Shown one piece after another: positions 8,419 through 18,728 of a DNA stretch of 20,722 bases (position 1 is its first letter; each line of letters opens with the position of its first letter). The notes beneath the pieces were generated by a model. It ran no database searches. It was not told the DNA's origin and saw only the letters and a program-made list of their open reading frames with translations. The DNA is from Entrophospora sp. SA101. Taxonomy: Eukaryota; Glomeromycota; Glomeromycetes; Entrophosporales; Entrophosporaceae. The stretch is taken from positions 13,129 to 33,850 of the forward strand of contig CAUDNR010004295.1 in assembly GCA_958430865.1 (NCBI GenBank), written 5' to 3'. The position numbers and the translations under genes are program-made.

Positions 8419-11400
8419 TTATTCTTGAATTAACACTTCAATAAAAAGTTCAATAAAATCTTTCTTTATATTGTTACTATTCCAACTTTTTGCCTTGACA
8501 TCATCATCACCTTCACTGTCCTCATAATTATTACCGTAAATATTAGTTAAAAATTTATTTAATTCATCATTTGAAATATTAACTAAAATCAAATTTTGTT
8601 CAAAATCATAATTTATATTTTCACTTTTAATTAATTGATTTCCAATATGTGCTTTAATCATCTTTGCACCGATTTCTTTCTTCCCACTTCTACCCACGCC
8701 GGTTCCAATTTCTTCTTCAATAATATTTAAATAAATTCCACAAATCCCGATTCCAAACATCAACTCACAATTATAAATCACTCTGACGTCATTATTCTTG
8801 TATTTGAAATTATAATTTGGCAAAAGCGGATTACTTTCCAAATTTGATGATATAAAGCACGAATTTTCTAATTTAATTAACGCTTTTGATCCATTATATT
8901 TGTCAATTAAACCAAATGATGTCATTCTGACCGTCAATTGTGATGATGATGTTATTGGTAACTTTATTTTTTTGATTGGTGAAATTGTTAAAATGTCAAA
9001 AGATTTTGGATTTAGTATGATTGGTATTTGTTTATTAAATTTTGAATTGTCTAACAGTCTAATTGGTGATGATGATTTAATTGAATGGTTATTGTTATGA
9101 GAATATAAAGCATATTCTAAACAATTACAACAATTATAACCATTACAATTAATATTATTACAACACTTGACGTTATTATAATCACTATTATTACGAAAGT
9201 TATTCTTAATGGTGAATATTTCATTTAAACAAAATGTATCCAACACTCGAACATCTCTACAATTCCAAAATCCTACAACACCAATATTATTGCCATTAAA
9301 GTTTATGATTCTTAATAATCTATTAATTTCTTTTGGATTTACGAATAAATTGACAAGTGATGGTAAGGCTGGTAATTTTGATCTAAGTATTTTATCTGGT
9401 AAATTTCTTGATTCTGTTACTGAAGTAGTAGAAGAAGAAAATGAAGATGGCGATGGTCGTATTGATAAGGAAGGTGATTTGATAATACATTTTTTTAAAA
9501 TAGAGATATCATGAGAATTTTGATAATCTGTAATATAGATTGGGCAATTTGAAATCGACCTAGCTGCTGCATGATACGAGCCTAATACACTAGCAGATTG
9601 AAACATATCCCTAAAAAAAAAAATCATTATTTCTTGTATAATAATAATTATTTTATAATGAAATAACAACAACATAATTTACCAATCTGGAATCCAATCA
9701 AACAGACTTGTCCAAATGTTATTCATTGTATTTGTATATATATGCCAAGAATCAGAATCTTCATTATGAGGACAATAATCATTACTATTTCTATAAAAAA
9801 AAAAGTTTTTTTTTTAAAAAACAAAAAAAAGCACTTATAATAAAAAAAAAAACTCCCCGTTAAAATTTTATTTACCTAAATAAAATTTTTGCAAGATGAT
9901 TTTTTTCTTTAATATTAAATATTTCATTATAATAGAAAATATTAGGACTGTTTGCCATACAATAAATCAATCTATTATTGAAGTATTTACAAGTATTTAA
10001 TCTTAATGATGATTGATAATCTTTCCACCAATTATAATATTCATAATTTTTTGAAGTAGTTGTTGTTGATGATAGTAATAAATCAAAACTTGATTGTGAA
10101 TCAACCTTTACAATATTTATGCCTTGTTCATGAAGATAGTTATAAAAGTCATTATAAAATTGATTGATATAATTAGGCTTTATTAGATTGATTTTGCGAT
10201 CATGATCTTCTAGATTGATTAATTTTGTTTTATAATTTAACGAAATCCTTGAATTCGGATCTATTCCGTCCCAATATCCCCATAATGTGTGCCTATGACA
10301 AAATATACGATATGCAATATTATTACTATCATCATAATTATCATGGTTTTTTTATTTTTATTATTTTTTTCCTACATACCAAGCACCAAAATATTTTAAG
10401 TATGGGAACTTTCTTTTAGCTTCATCAATAAAACCCTTTAATCCTTGAGGAAATTTATACTGATCCGCCTCAATATCTTTTAATTGTTTTTCATTATTTG
10501 TTTGTTGCCATCCATCATCTAATAATAAATATCCAATTTTGATTCCATTAGAATTCAATGATTCCAAAACTCTCAAAACATCTTGATGTGATACTCTTTC
10601 ATAAAATCTATAATATTATATTAGAAGAGGGAAAATAAATAAGTTTGCTAAAAAGGATTCAATAATTATTTCATATAGTTGTAATGGTAATTTTCCTACA
10701 TACGCATTCCAAGTACAATATCCTAAAGTATCATAATATTCATTATCACTATCATCATTATCGTCATCATCATTATTGTTATCACTATCATTATCACCAT
10801 CATAATTATAATCATCATCACCATTATAATCATCATCACAATTATAATCATCATCACCATTATAATCAATTTCGTCATCGTCATCTTTATCATCAACAAT
10901 GACCCAATCTTTTTTATCTATGCCGCTTAATGTAGGCAACTCTTCTTTAATAATGTTCATACAAATTTGAGAAATATCATAAGGATTATCTGGACCAAGT
11001 CCAATAGCAAAACTAACATCCAACGAATCTTGTTGATCACTTGTTGTTGTTGTGCTCAAAACTCTTAAAGTTAAATTACCTTGATCATCTGATGTAAAAC
11101 TAGTTGTATAATCATCAGTTGTGATTGGAATAAATACCAAGTAATTTCCCGTAGATTGTTGAACTATCAAATAAAGTAAATTATTTGAAGATTTGATTTT
11201 ATCTAATTTCTTTAAACCAATTGTTGGTACAAGCCAATGAACCCTATTGATATATATTGTGGCGTTGATTATTTTCGAATGCTATATTATAGATGCATTT
11301 AAGGGAAATAAATAAATAATACATACCCAAGTCTTTCAAGCCCAAAATATCTTAAAAAATTATTAATTTTACCAAGATTGATTAATTTTTCATTGCCACC

Positions 11401-11997
11401 ATTTTCATTATTAAATTTAACTAATTTTTTTATAATCCAACATTCAATATTTCTTTTATTATATCTATTAAAATATCTAATGTCTTGATCCTTATCTTTA
11501 TCAAAATCTTTGATGAAAATATTCTTAATTCCACTATCATCATTTCCTTGACTTTTTTCCTCATTATTATCGCTGTTGTTGTTGTTGTTATTAACGTAAA
11601 TTAAGGCATTTTGATTTTCTTTTTCGCTCAGCCAAACCCAATAATGATCATGATAATCAACTAATGCCTGAACTTTTACAGTAAATTCATACCATCCTTC
11701 CTGAACATTTTTAGTATCAATAGTACATTGAAATATTCGATAACCCTCATCCTGATGACATCCAATTATTGGCATAAAATCTTCTTCATTATCACTAATT
11801 GTCAAAATCTCTTTAAATTCAAGCTCTAGCCATCCAATTGATTCAAATGAATTTTTGATATTGGTCCATAGTCTAACTTTTAATGGATTTGGTGAAGTGT
11901 ATATACCTTCGGATATTATCCAGACTGTGATTTGTAAAGGTTCTGGTGATTTAATAAATGTGTTTGATTGTAAAGCTGGTTGAACAAATGCTCTCAT
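8419..11997 (-). CDS. Raffinose synthase/Sip1-type GH36 protein, 6 exons, 1051 aa
   Basis: Members of this GH36 branch act on alpha-galactosyl sugars as alpha-galactosidases or raffinose/stachyose synthases. Exons on the minus strand: 11997-11327, 11243-10704, 10607-10380, 10292-9876, 9790-9683, 9610-8419, totalling 3156 nt with all frames joined. Residues 1-400 form the beta-rich N-terminal region with Asn- and Asp-rich insertions. The barrel begins at LGYCTWNA (about 397-404) and continues with LLLDDGWQ (431-438), AWHTLWGYWDG (479-489), INIVKVDSQSS (probable nucleophile Asp544), RNSNDYCP (619-626), PDWDMFQS (653-660) and YHAAARSISNCPIYITD. The tail includes GVVGFWNCRD. No secretion signal is obvious, suggesting a cytosolic protein. 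It is longer than usual (about 750-900) because of low-complexity inserts. The usual SDD triplet of relatives reads SND here, so activity is uncertain. It diverges from the CSL gene. Confidence 0.93.
10731..10891 (-). repeat. Asp/Asn-coding trinucleotide tract within the GH36 gene
   Basis: On the plus strand this is a run of ATC/ATT-type triplets (many 'atcatcatcaccattataatc' phrases). On the coding strand it gives an acidic run of repeated Asp-Asp-Asp-Tyr-Asn units (roughly residues 342-394) immediately before the first barrel motif LGYCTWNA. A 15-18 base unit (YNGDDD/YNCDDD) is repeated several times, so it probably expands and contracts by slippage while keeping frame. Confidence 0.85.
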
Positions 11998-12190
11998 ATT
12001 GATAATTTTATGAAAAATTTAAATTTAAAACATGTGAAAATCTTAAAATTCACAATTGCATCTGATATTGGAGATCAGGGTGCGAAATGTAAAGTAGCCT
12101 ATTTTAGAAAGGTAAAACCAATTTATCGGACATTTATCGGACATTCTAAAATTTTATCGGAATCTCCTTTGTGGTGATAGTAATAGTTGC

Positions 12191-12226
12191 TGTAAGTGCG
12201 GGTTTGGTTAAACCCAAAGTTACACA
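12191..12226. other. Small stem-loop: GGGTTT-ggtt-AAACCC
   Basis: GGGTTT (12200-12205) and AAACCC (12210-12215) form a perfect 6-bp stem with a 4-base loop. Outer bases CTGTAA (12190-12195) and TTACA(c)AG (12220-12227) partly extend the symmetry. It could be part of a repeat element or chance. No function is claimed. Confidence 0.35.
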
Positions 12227-12813
12227 GTAATACAAATTAGCGAGGGTCAGTCCATTAGACTTGTAAACTATTTCAATCAATCAATACTCCATTGTTAAGA
12301 AAAAAAAAAGATCGCCTGATCACACCCGACTAATTTAAAAACTTGTGCGGAAATTTTTTTTGGTACGACGGATAAGAAAATCAGCGGGATTGGCTATATA
12401 TAATCTAAAAAAAAAATCACTATTATATTGCCTTGAATGGAGAGATCATTTCAAAAATTAGGGGTTTTGACTTGAGATTCAGCCATTTAAGAAAGATAAT
12501 ATGGACCTCATATTAGAAAGGTGATCAAACACGTTTTTTTAATATGGTTAAAGCATGAGATCTATTACTAGGTATGGCAAAGTCACACTAAAGTTATTCT
12601 ATATACACGTTTTTCATAATTTTCCAAAAAAATGGTGTGTGACGTCTTGAGACAAAAAAGTAATTCACATAAACAAACGTAGCCAACATCCAATCAATTT
12701 CCTCGATCTAATAATCATAAGAAGGTTGTCGAATTAACCAATCAACTAATTAATCGACATTTTACAACGTCACGTTTACTTTATTTATTTATTAAAAATA
12801 TTTGTAATAGATC

Positions 12814-12821
12814 CGTGGGAA
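12814..12821 (+). promoter_or_regulatory. Perfect CSL/RBP-J site CGTGGGAA
   Basis: The octamer CGTGGGAA is the classical high-affinity recognition sequence of CSL proteins. It lies 874 bases upstream of the ATG of the CSL gene itself, which suggests autoregulation. That it is bound is inference. Confidence 0.5.
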
Positions 12822-13167
12822 ATTTGTTAGTGAAAAAAATTTTTTTTCTTGTGAATTGTAAATTTTAGGTAAGTTAATATTAATAATATGCATAATAAAC
12901 ATGAAAAAAAAATTTTTAAAATTATAACAAGATTTTATTATGGTGACTGATAAGAATCATCTATATTTATTATATTGTTATTATTTATTATTATTATTAT
13001 TAATTGTCTGAGAACTATTTTTTGGGAGATAAGATCATAAGATAATTAATTAAAAAAGAAAGTAAAAAAAAATTTTTTATTTATTGATTATCTTTTTTAT
13101 CATTTATATCATCCATCATATTAATTAATTTGCTTTTGTGTTACGATGAAAATAGCTTAAAACGTTT

Positions 13168-13175
13168 CGTGGGAG
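13168..13175 (+). promoter_or_regulatory. CSL-like site CGTGGGAG
   Basis: CGTGGGAG differs from the classical site only in the last base and still fits the relaxed CSL consensus YRTGDGAD. It sits about 520 bases upstream of the CSL start codon. Confidence 0.4.
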
Positions 13176-13278
13176 AGTGTGCATATATATTTATTTATAT
13201 TTATAATAATAACTGAATTTTAAATTGTAGATGTGTAACAACTACGCCTACATTGCGAGTTAATAAAGTGAAAGATGT

Positions 13279-13308
13279 TGTGAGAGATATTGTGAGAGAT
13301 TGTGAGAA
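13279..13308 (+). promoter_or_regulatory. Triple CSL-like motif cluster (TGTGAGAG, TGTGAGAG, TGTGAGAA)
   Basis: Three matches to YRTGDGAD start at 13279, 13291 and 13301, 12 and 10 bases apart and in the same orientation. That is close to one helical turn, so they would face the same side of the DNA. The short repeat could also be a simple 10-12-bp tandem duplication without regulatory meaning. Confidence 0.4.
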
Positions 13309-13694
13309 AAAAAAGGTTGCTTCATGTTGTTTTCTTATCAGTTAAAAAAAATTTTTTTGTTTATTGTTTTTTATTTTTCAAAAAAAAATTTTTTTACAGC
13401 AAATTAGGAAACCAAAAAAATTTTTTTGATCCCTCACTCTTGTATGTAATTAATAATTAGCGTTAACATTTTCTCACATGATATATATATATAGGAAATC
13501 ATTTATATATTTAAACATCGTAAATACTTCTATAAAAATAAAGAAAATTAATCAATATATATTAAACAAATATATAGATAGACGCGAAAAAAAATTTTTA
13601 TTTTGGTGTTACAGACTCATTTGTGAGAAAAACTAATTTTCACAACTAATTTTCTTCTTTTTCCTAAAATTTACGGTGAACAAAATTAATAATT

Positions 13695-14132
13695 ATGGAG
13701 GTTATTTTAAACGCTATTGAACTTGTGACAAATTCTCAACCATCGCCATCTTCTTCGACTGCTACCACCCTCTCAAACTTTCAAAAATATTCAACTACTG
13801 CTATCAATAATAATTCAACAAACAAAGCCACAACAAATAATTCTAATAATGCTACTTTAACTGATAACGAACCATCATTTCAGAAATTCTCTATTCGTCA
13901 AGAAAAAGATTTTACTAGTCAAATTCGTCAACTCAGTTACAATTTTAAACCTATAACTACATCCATCAACGATATTATTAACAAAGACAATGATAATTAT
14001 AGTACAAGTAATGAAAACAACGGTAAAAATTCATTCATTAGTAATGCAATGTCAATATCCTCCTTGATTGACACGGATCAACCAAAACATATGTCATCAT
14101 TTCCTATGGCACCATCATCTTCACCTCCTCAG

Positions 14133-14165
<33 letters not shown>

Positions 14166-16044
14166 CATCAAAATAATCACTCAATCTCTTTACCACTTCC
14201 AAATATTAAATCAATTCATCATCATCTTCCACACGTACAACAATCAACTCAAAATATCAACACTTTATTAAAATCTACTCCTTCACTTCCTAATGTTAAT
14301 CAAACAATTGGAGATATGGGTGTGTTAAATCATTCAAATAATTCATCATTATCATCATCGCCTTCTTCTTCCTCCTCTTTCTCATCATCATCATCATCAC
14401 CTTTGTCGTCATCTTTATCATCATCTTTGTCATCATCTTCTTTAGTATCCCTTAATAAAAGGAAACATGTTAAATTGTATAATGATGATAATGATCTCGA
14501 AAAGACAAGATATTTAAAAACCCTTTGTTCTTCAATTAACAATTTTCCATCAACAAAAACAGTTATCAATGAAAACGAGGACGCGGAAATTAATCAACAA
14601 AACGGACTTAATAATTCATCTACTTCATCATCGTCATCACGAACATTATCGTCAACGTCACCAATTCCAATATCGTCATCGCCGTCAACAGCAATTACGA
14701 CATCATCAACATCAATGCCAATGAAATTACCCAGTTATCGGTATCAACCGATAACAGTTTCATGTCATCACACGACTGTTGCACAAAAATCTTATGGTAG
14801 TGAGAAAAGATTTTTGTGTCCGCCACCGGTAGTAATCTTTAATAGACAACAATCATCAAACTATAGCAACAATAGTAATAATTTTAATGTTAACCAAAAA
14901 AAACTTGAACTATCGATGGCAGTATTATGTGAAAGCGATATAAATTCATCAGAACATAAAGTGTCACTTGACGACGATATGAATGGTACATTCAAATATT
15001 TGTACGTTAATGGAACTGCTAAATCTAAAACTTTTACACTTCAATTGAAATTATTTGAAAAAGAATCCTCGATTCCACATCTAACAATTGATTCATCACC
15101 TGTTACTATCATATCAAAACCATCAAAAAAATCAGCTAAAGCAAAAAATATTTCATTATGTATTTTGTCTGGATCTGAAGTTTCGCTATTTAATCGTATC
15201 AATTCACAAACTGTACGAACTAAATATTTGGAAATTGAAAATGGAATATTATGCGCAACAAATACTTCTTGGTCACCATTTAAAATCACTCTTTTAAATC
15301 AAAATTATAACAATGATTTTATCAATTATAATAATAATAATAGCAATAATTCCACGAGTAAATCTCGCAACAACACTAACACTACAATTAATAATAATGA
15401 TAATAACAATAGCAACAATAAAACTCCACTTATTACTTATGGATCTGAAATAGTTTTATCACATCCCGAGACAGGATTTAGATCTGATAAATTGATTATT
15501 TGTAAAGTCGAAAAAAGTCGTATTTCGCAAAATGCAATTGGTCCTGTTAGTCAAATGCAAAAGGTAGCATTAAGATATGCCGGTCCAAATGATAGTAATA
15601 GTATTAATAATAGTAATAATAAGAACAAGATTACTGGTAATAATAATTGCACTGGACATTCTAATGGACTACTTTATTTAAGTGCTTCCGGACCATTAAA
15701 AGTTGATGCAACACGATCATCCGATGCTTGTACAATAAGCTCATTATCACCTTTTCTAAGATATCAATCATCACGTATATTTCAAATGCAAAATGTAGAA
15801 TTCACAAAAGAACCATTTAAAACAGCATCATCCCCAAATAAAAATAATAATGAATCAAATCCCATTATTGAAGAAATTGATGATCACCTTTGTTGGACCA
15901 TTGTTGGAATATGTAAGTTTTTTATTAATTGGTTGGTTGATAAATTAAAAGAATTATAAATTAATTTCTTTAAAATTTTTCCACATAGCTAAATTTCAAT
16001 CGACATATTATGATAAATCAGATTATACTTCAATTTCAACATAA
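13695..16044 (+). CDS. CSL (CBF1/Su(H)/LAG-1) family transcription factor lacking the C-terminal domain, 757 aa
   Basis: CSL proteins are sequence-specific nuclear DNA-binding factors; in animals they are the Notch effectors, while in fungi, which lack Notch, they act independently. Exons 13695-15912 and 15989-16044 (intron GTAAGT...CACATAG) give 757 residues. Residues 1-345 are a Ser/Asn/Thr-rich low-complexity region. The N-terminal DNA-binding domain starts near 350 with TVAQKSYGSEKRFLCPPP, keeping the DNA-contacting YG-EKRF residues. The beta-trefoil domain follows (SKPSKKSAKAKN near 474, LFNRINSQTVRTKYLEIENG, then VSQMQKVALRY), broken by two Asn-rich loops. The second exon restores the family signature CWTIVGISKFQSTYYD and then stops 13 codons after TYY. 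Relatives continue here into an IPT/Rel-like C-terminal domain, which is absent. Unspliced reading would end CKFFINWLVDKLKEL instead. CSL-like sites upstream suggest autoregulation. Confidence 0.92.
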
Positions 16045-16612
16045 GAAAAATTTCGTTATATTCATTTGAAAGTGAGAATAATATTGATTATGCTATTGTT
16101 TATGCCAATAATAATAGTCGAATAATATTTGCAAAATATTTTTATTTTTTCTTGTAAATAGCTTTTTATAATGCAGATAAAATAATAATCTAATGAATGA
16201 ATGATAAAATTAAAATTAAAATTCAAATTAAAAAAATTTTCTTTAATATTAGTACTATAAATAGCAATAAAATGCTATATAATAGAAAAATGAATATGAA
16301 TATGGGAACTTAACGCCACATAAAACTACTAGTACTAGGGGTTTTAACTGTCACAACATATCCACCCGATTTCTGCAAGGTTACATAATTTTATACTGTT
16401 TTGGGGTATCTTGATATGTGTAACCTGCCCCTCAATTTGTTATTTTTGGAGTAAATATCCCTATTTTAATAACAAACCAATCACTTTTATTAGTAAACCA
16501 ATCACTTTTTTATATATACATATAGTGAGTAGGGTCTTAGGATTGCAACTAGTTAGTTGAAGGAAATTTTATTTTGTAATTTTTAATTTGCTAATTTTTT
16601 TAAATTTTTTAA
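16045..16612. other. Spacer after the CSL gene; no IPT domain exon seen
   Basis: All three plus-strand frames were read for the missing CSL C-terminal domain and none shows it. The sequence holds a partial inverted repeat (GCAAGGTTACATA at 16376 and TATGTGTAACCTGCC at 16416) and, at its right end, the CCAAT/TATA-like elements described separately. Confidence 0.5.
16473..16530 (+). promoter_or_regulatory. Duplicated CCAAT element plus TATA-like box
   Basis: The phrase AAACCAATCACTTTT occurs twice (about 16475-16489 and 16495-16509), giving two CCAAT boxes 20 bases apart. TTTTTATATATACATATAG follows directly. Spacing and order look like a core promoter for the zinc-finger locus about 100 bases downstream. 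Confidence 0.45.
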
Positions 16613-17180
16613 TCAAGAAAACAACATAACAACAATAATGATGATAACAGCAACTTGGAAAATTGCATCATATGCAATAAATCATATAAAACAAAAAATG
16701 GTTTAGTACAACATGAAAAGAAAAAACACTTTGGATATTGTGGATATCCTCCTTCAGATATTCCTTCTCCTATTCAATATTACTTGATACAATTTAAAGA
16801 AAGTTTAATTTACAATATTAAAAAAAAATTGACATTACATCACAAAAGTTTAGGGATAAAGACATTAACTATTCCATGTAGTGAGGGTATGTTTTTAGGC
16901 GTTTTTAAAAATGATTTGGAAAGATATTACCCTGCTAGAAGGTTGTACTTAAGTTCATTCATTGGAGAAGAAGGTAACAAAAGGTTAGAAAATTTACTTG
17001 GTGATGAATGAGGATTGGTCAATTAGATATTTTGATAATAATCAATTTGCCTACATTAACATTGTTAATTTTGAGGTAAAGGTGGTATGGAAGGAAACAA
17101 AAATAATAGAAGGGAATGGAAAAATTACAAATTCTTCTAATGTAACCATTAATTTTTCTACAAATAAAGGAAGTAATTAA
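16613..17180 (+). pseudogene. C2H2 zinc-finger protein, frame-broken copy
   Basis: The frame open from 16613 carries an Asn/Asp-rich lead and then a textbook C2H2 finger, CIICNKSYKTKNGLVQHEKK-KH, with Cys codons at 16664 and 16673 and His codons at 16712 and 16727 (C-x2-C-x12-H-x4-H). After it comes a conserved-looking domain (YYLIQFKESLIYNIKKKL ... GVFKNDLERYYPARRLYLSS). No in-frame ATG exists: the ATGs at 16638 and 16641 are in another frame, one base off a natural MDNSNLENC start. The frame ends at TGA 17009, but one base over it continues NEDWSIRYFDNNQFAYINI and VKVVWKETKII to TAA at 17178. The finger and its downstream domain resemble a repeated fungal family of unknown function. Two one-base frame changes make this a pseudogene, unless start and frame are rescued by unseen splicing. 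Confidence 0.6.
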
Positions 17181-18728
17181 AATTTTAAATAAATTATTTT
17201 TTTTCAAAATTAGAATTTTAAAAAATTTATTCCCGATTAGGAAATTTTCTATATGATCCCCAGATTATTGTTTTCCATATTTTTGTACCCCAAAATGGGT
17301 GCGCAAATCGGTGATCAATTCATTGATTCTTTCTCTTAATTTCCTTAAAGTACGCTTTTACTTAAATTTGTGTACCAGGAATTCAAATTTGTTGGTCTTT
17401 TCTTTTTTTACCTATAGTGGATGAACATCAAGACCATTTATTTTCATTCACTGAGAAATAAGAAATATATTAAAAATGCAATAGGAAATAAAGTAATGCG
17501 TAGCCAAGTATTTCCTATATTTATTAGCTGAATCACTCCATTTGAATAAGAAAACAAATTGTTAATAACAATTAATTGTAAATATGGACAATAATTCATT
17601 GTATTCGTTATTTATTCATTAATCTATATTATTTGGCTCTGTTACTATTATAGTTTCAAACAGAACCTGCTATTTATTTTGCTGTTTCCGGCCCTATTGT
17701 GCGAGGTGAGTATTAAAACAATTGATAATAATAAGCAAGGTCCATGATTCATTACACTATACTGTTTAAAAGTCACGGAAGGTTCAGTCAGTCCCTTGGC
17801 TTATTGTAGCTTCTGCTAATGCAACTGAACATCCTTTATTACGATCAAAGAGATATCTCCTCTTATGAATATATCAGGTCACAGTTCACATTTACTATCG
17901 TGACAGACCAGAATTTTTGATACACATCAAATTATCCACGGGTCTAGGTCACTTTACCAACAATCAAGTAAAGTTTCTAGCCCAAACTGTTTCTCAAAGC
18001 TCGAACTATTTTGGCAATTTGGGCTTTTTAACATTTTTTATATAATAAAGGTGTGAATTTTAACATTCCAAATCATTGCTCTTTTTTTTTTCATAAAAAT
18101 TCAAGAAATTATGTTTAAAAGTATTAAATGCGAGAGAAAAGATTTATTTATTTAAAAACAATTTAAAAAAATAACATGAAGTCCGAATATGTAATTTTTA
18201 TCAATTTCGTCAGACAAAAAAAAAAAAATTACACATGTATCTATATTGTATTTTTATAACTGGTTTTTGATGTGAAGTAAGATAATAGAGTTAATTATTT
18301 GTAGTGCAAGGTCAGTACTCGATGAACAGTTGATTTAACTTGCCTGTAAAAAACCAAACTTTTAGTTTCTACATAGAGTTATTCAGGTCTTCACACAGTC
18401 CTTGGCGAATTGTTAACACGATGCTTGTTGGTAAAGTATCTGTCTGTAAAGTGGACGGGACCGTTACCCACCACACAAGGAACAAGTTGAAGATGTACGA
18501 AACTCATTGTTCATGACAAAGCTGTTTCACGCATGCCCACGTGGTATCTATTGCATACACAACTACTACCAACTGTCATTTTTTCACACAGCCTTCTGCT
18601 CATAAATAAATGATTTAATTGCAAATGACATCAACGACATCCGCCATAGAAATCAAAGATTATTTATATCAAGGTAATATATGATATAATGAGATATATG
18701 AACCATATTCGTAGACATTAGTGATAGC
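17181..18728. other. Long spacer with scattered exon-like fragments
   Basis: No complete gene is supported. One exon-like segment (about 17657-17704) has a TAG acceptor before it, a GGTGAGT donor after it, and reads FQTEPAIYFAVSGPIVR. The stretch 18370-18560 is less AT-rich than its surroundings and has open pieces such as SPWRIVNTMLVGKVSVCKV; a similar SPWLIVASANATEHPLL can be read near 17790-17850 with a frame change. They may be remnants of one gene, but no family can be named. Confidence 0.4.

Larger units (their letters stand above)
12833..13599. repeat. Seven A(n)T(n) tracts upstream of the CSL gene
   Basis: Runs of seven to nine A followed directly by five to eight T occur at 12833-12847, 12904-12917, 13064-13078, 13344-13358, 13380-13395, 13414-13427 and 13587-13599. 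Such tracts are intrinsically bent or rigid and disfavour nucleosomes. Runs of this AnTn form are much rarer in the rest of the window. Confidence 0.8.
11998..13694. promoter_or_regulatory. Divergent intergenic region between the GH36 and CSL genes
   Basis: This 1.7-kb stretch separates two head-to-head genes, so it should hold both promoters. No coding frame is convincing. Near the GH36 end, TTTATCGGA occurs three times (12121-12160). Nearer the CSL gene are seven A(n)T(n) tracts, several matches to the CSL binding consensus, a GTAAGT donor at 12869, and acceptors at 13399 and 13614 that could bound a 5' UTR intron. These are listed separately. Confidence 0.6.

Noticed and set aside
10684..10902. 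His/Tyr-rich open frame on the plus strand
   Set aside because: It is the antisense shadow of the Asp/Asn repeat in the GH36 gene. The minus frame joins to conserved barrel motifs.
12190..12260. Possible tRNA or small RNA around the GGGTTT/AAACCC stem
   Set aside because: No cloverleaf, no A/B box pair and no further stems. A single short hairpin is not enough.
14068..14271. Ile/His-rich open frame inside the CSL gene
   Set aside because: It is the shifted reading of the Asn/His/Ser-coding triplet repeats of the CSL gene.
14330..14569. Asp/Glu-rich minus-strand frame
   Set aside because: It is the complement of the poly-Ser (TCA/TCG) tract of the CSL protein.
15913..15959. CSL C-terminus read straight through (CKFFINWLVDKLKEL)
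   Set aside because: The GTAAGT donor and CACATAG acceptor give the family signature CWTIVGISKFQSTYYD instead, so this stretch is intron.
17780..18560. SPW-x-IV phrases suggesting a glycosidase fragment
   Set aside because: Only two short frame-shifted pieces match each other. There is no catalytic motif, so no family is claimed.
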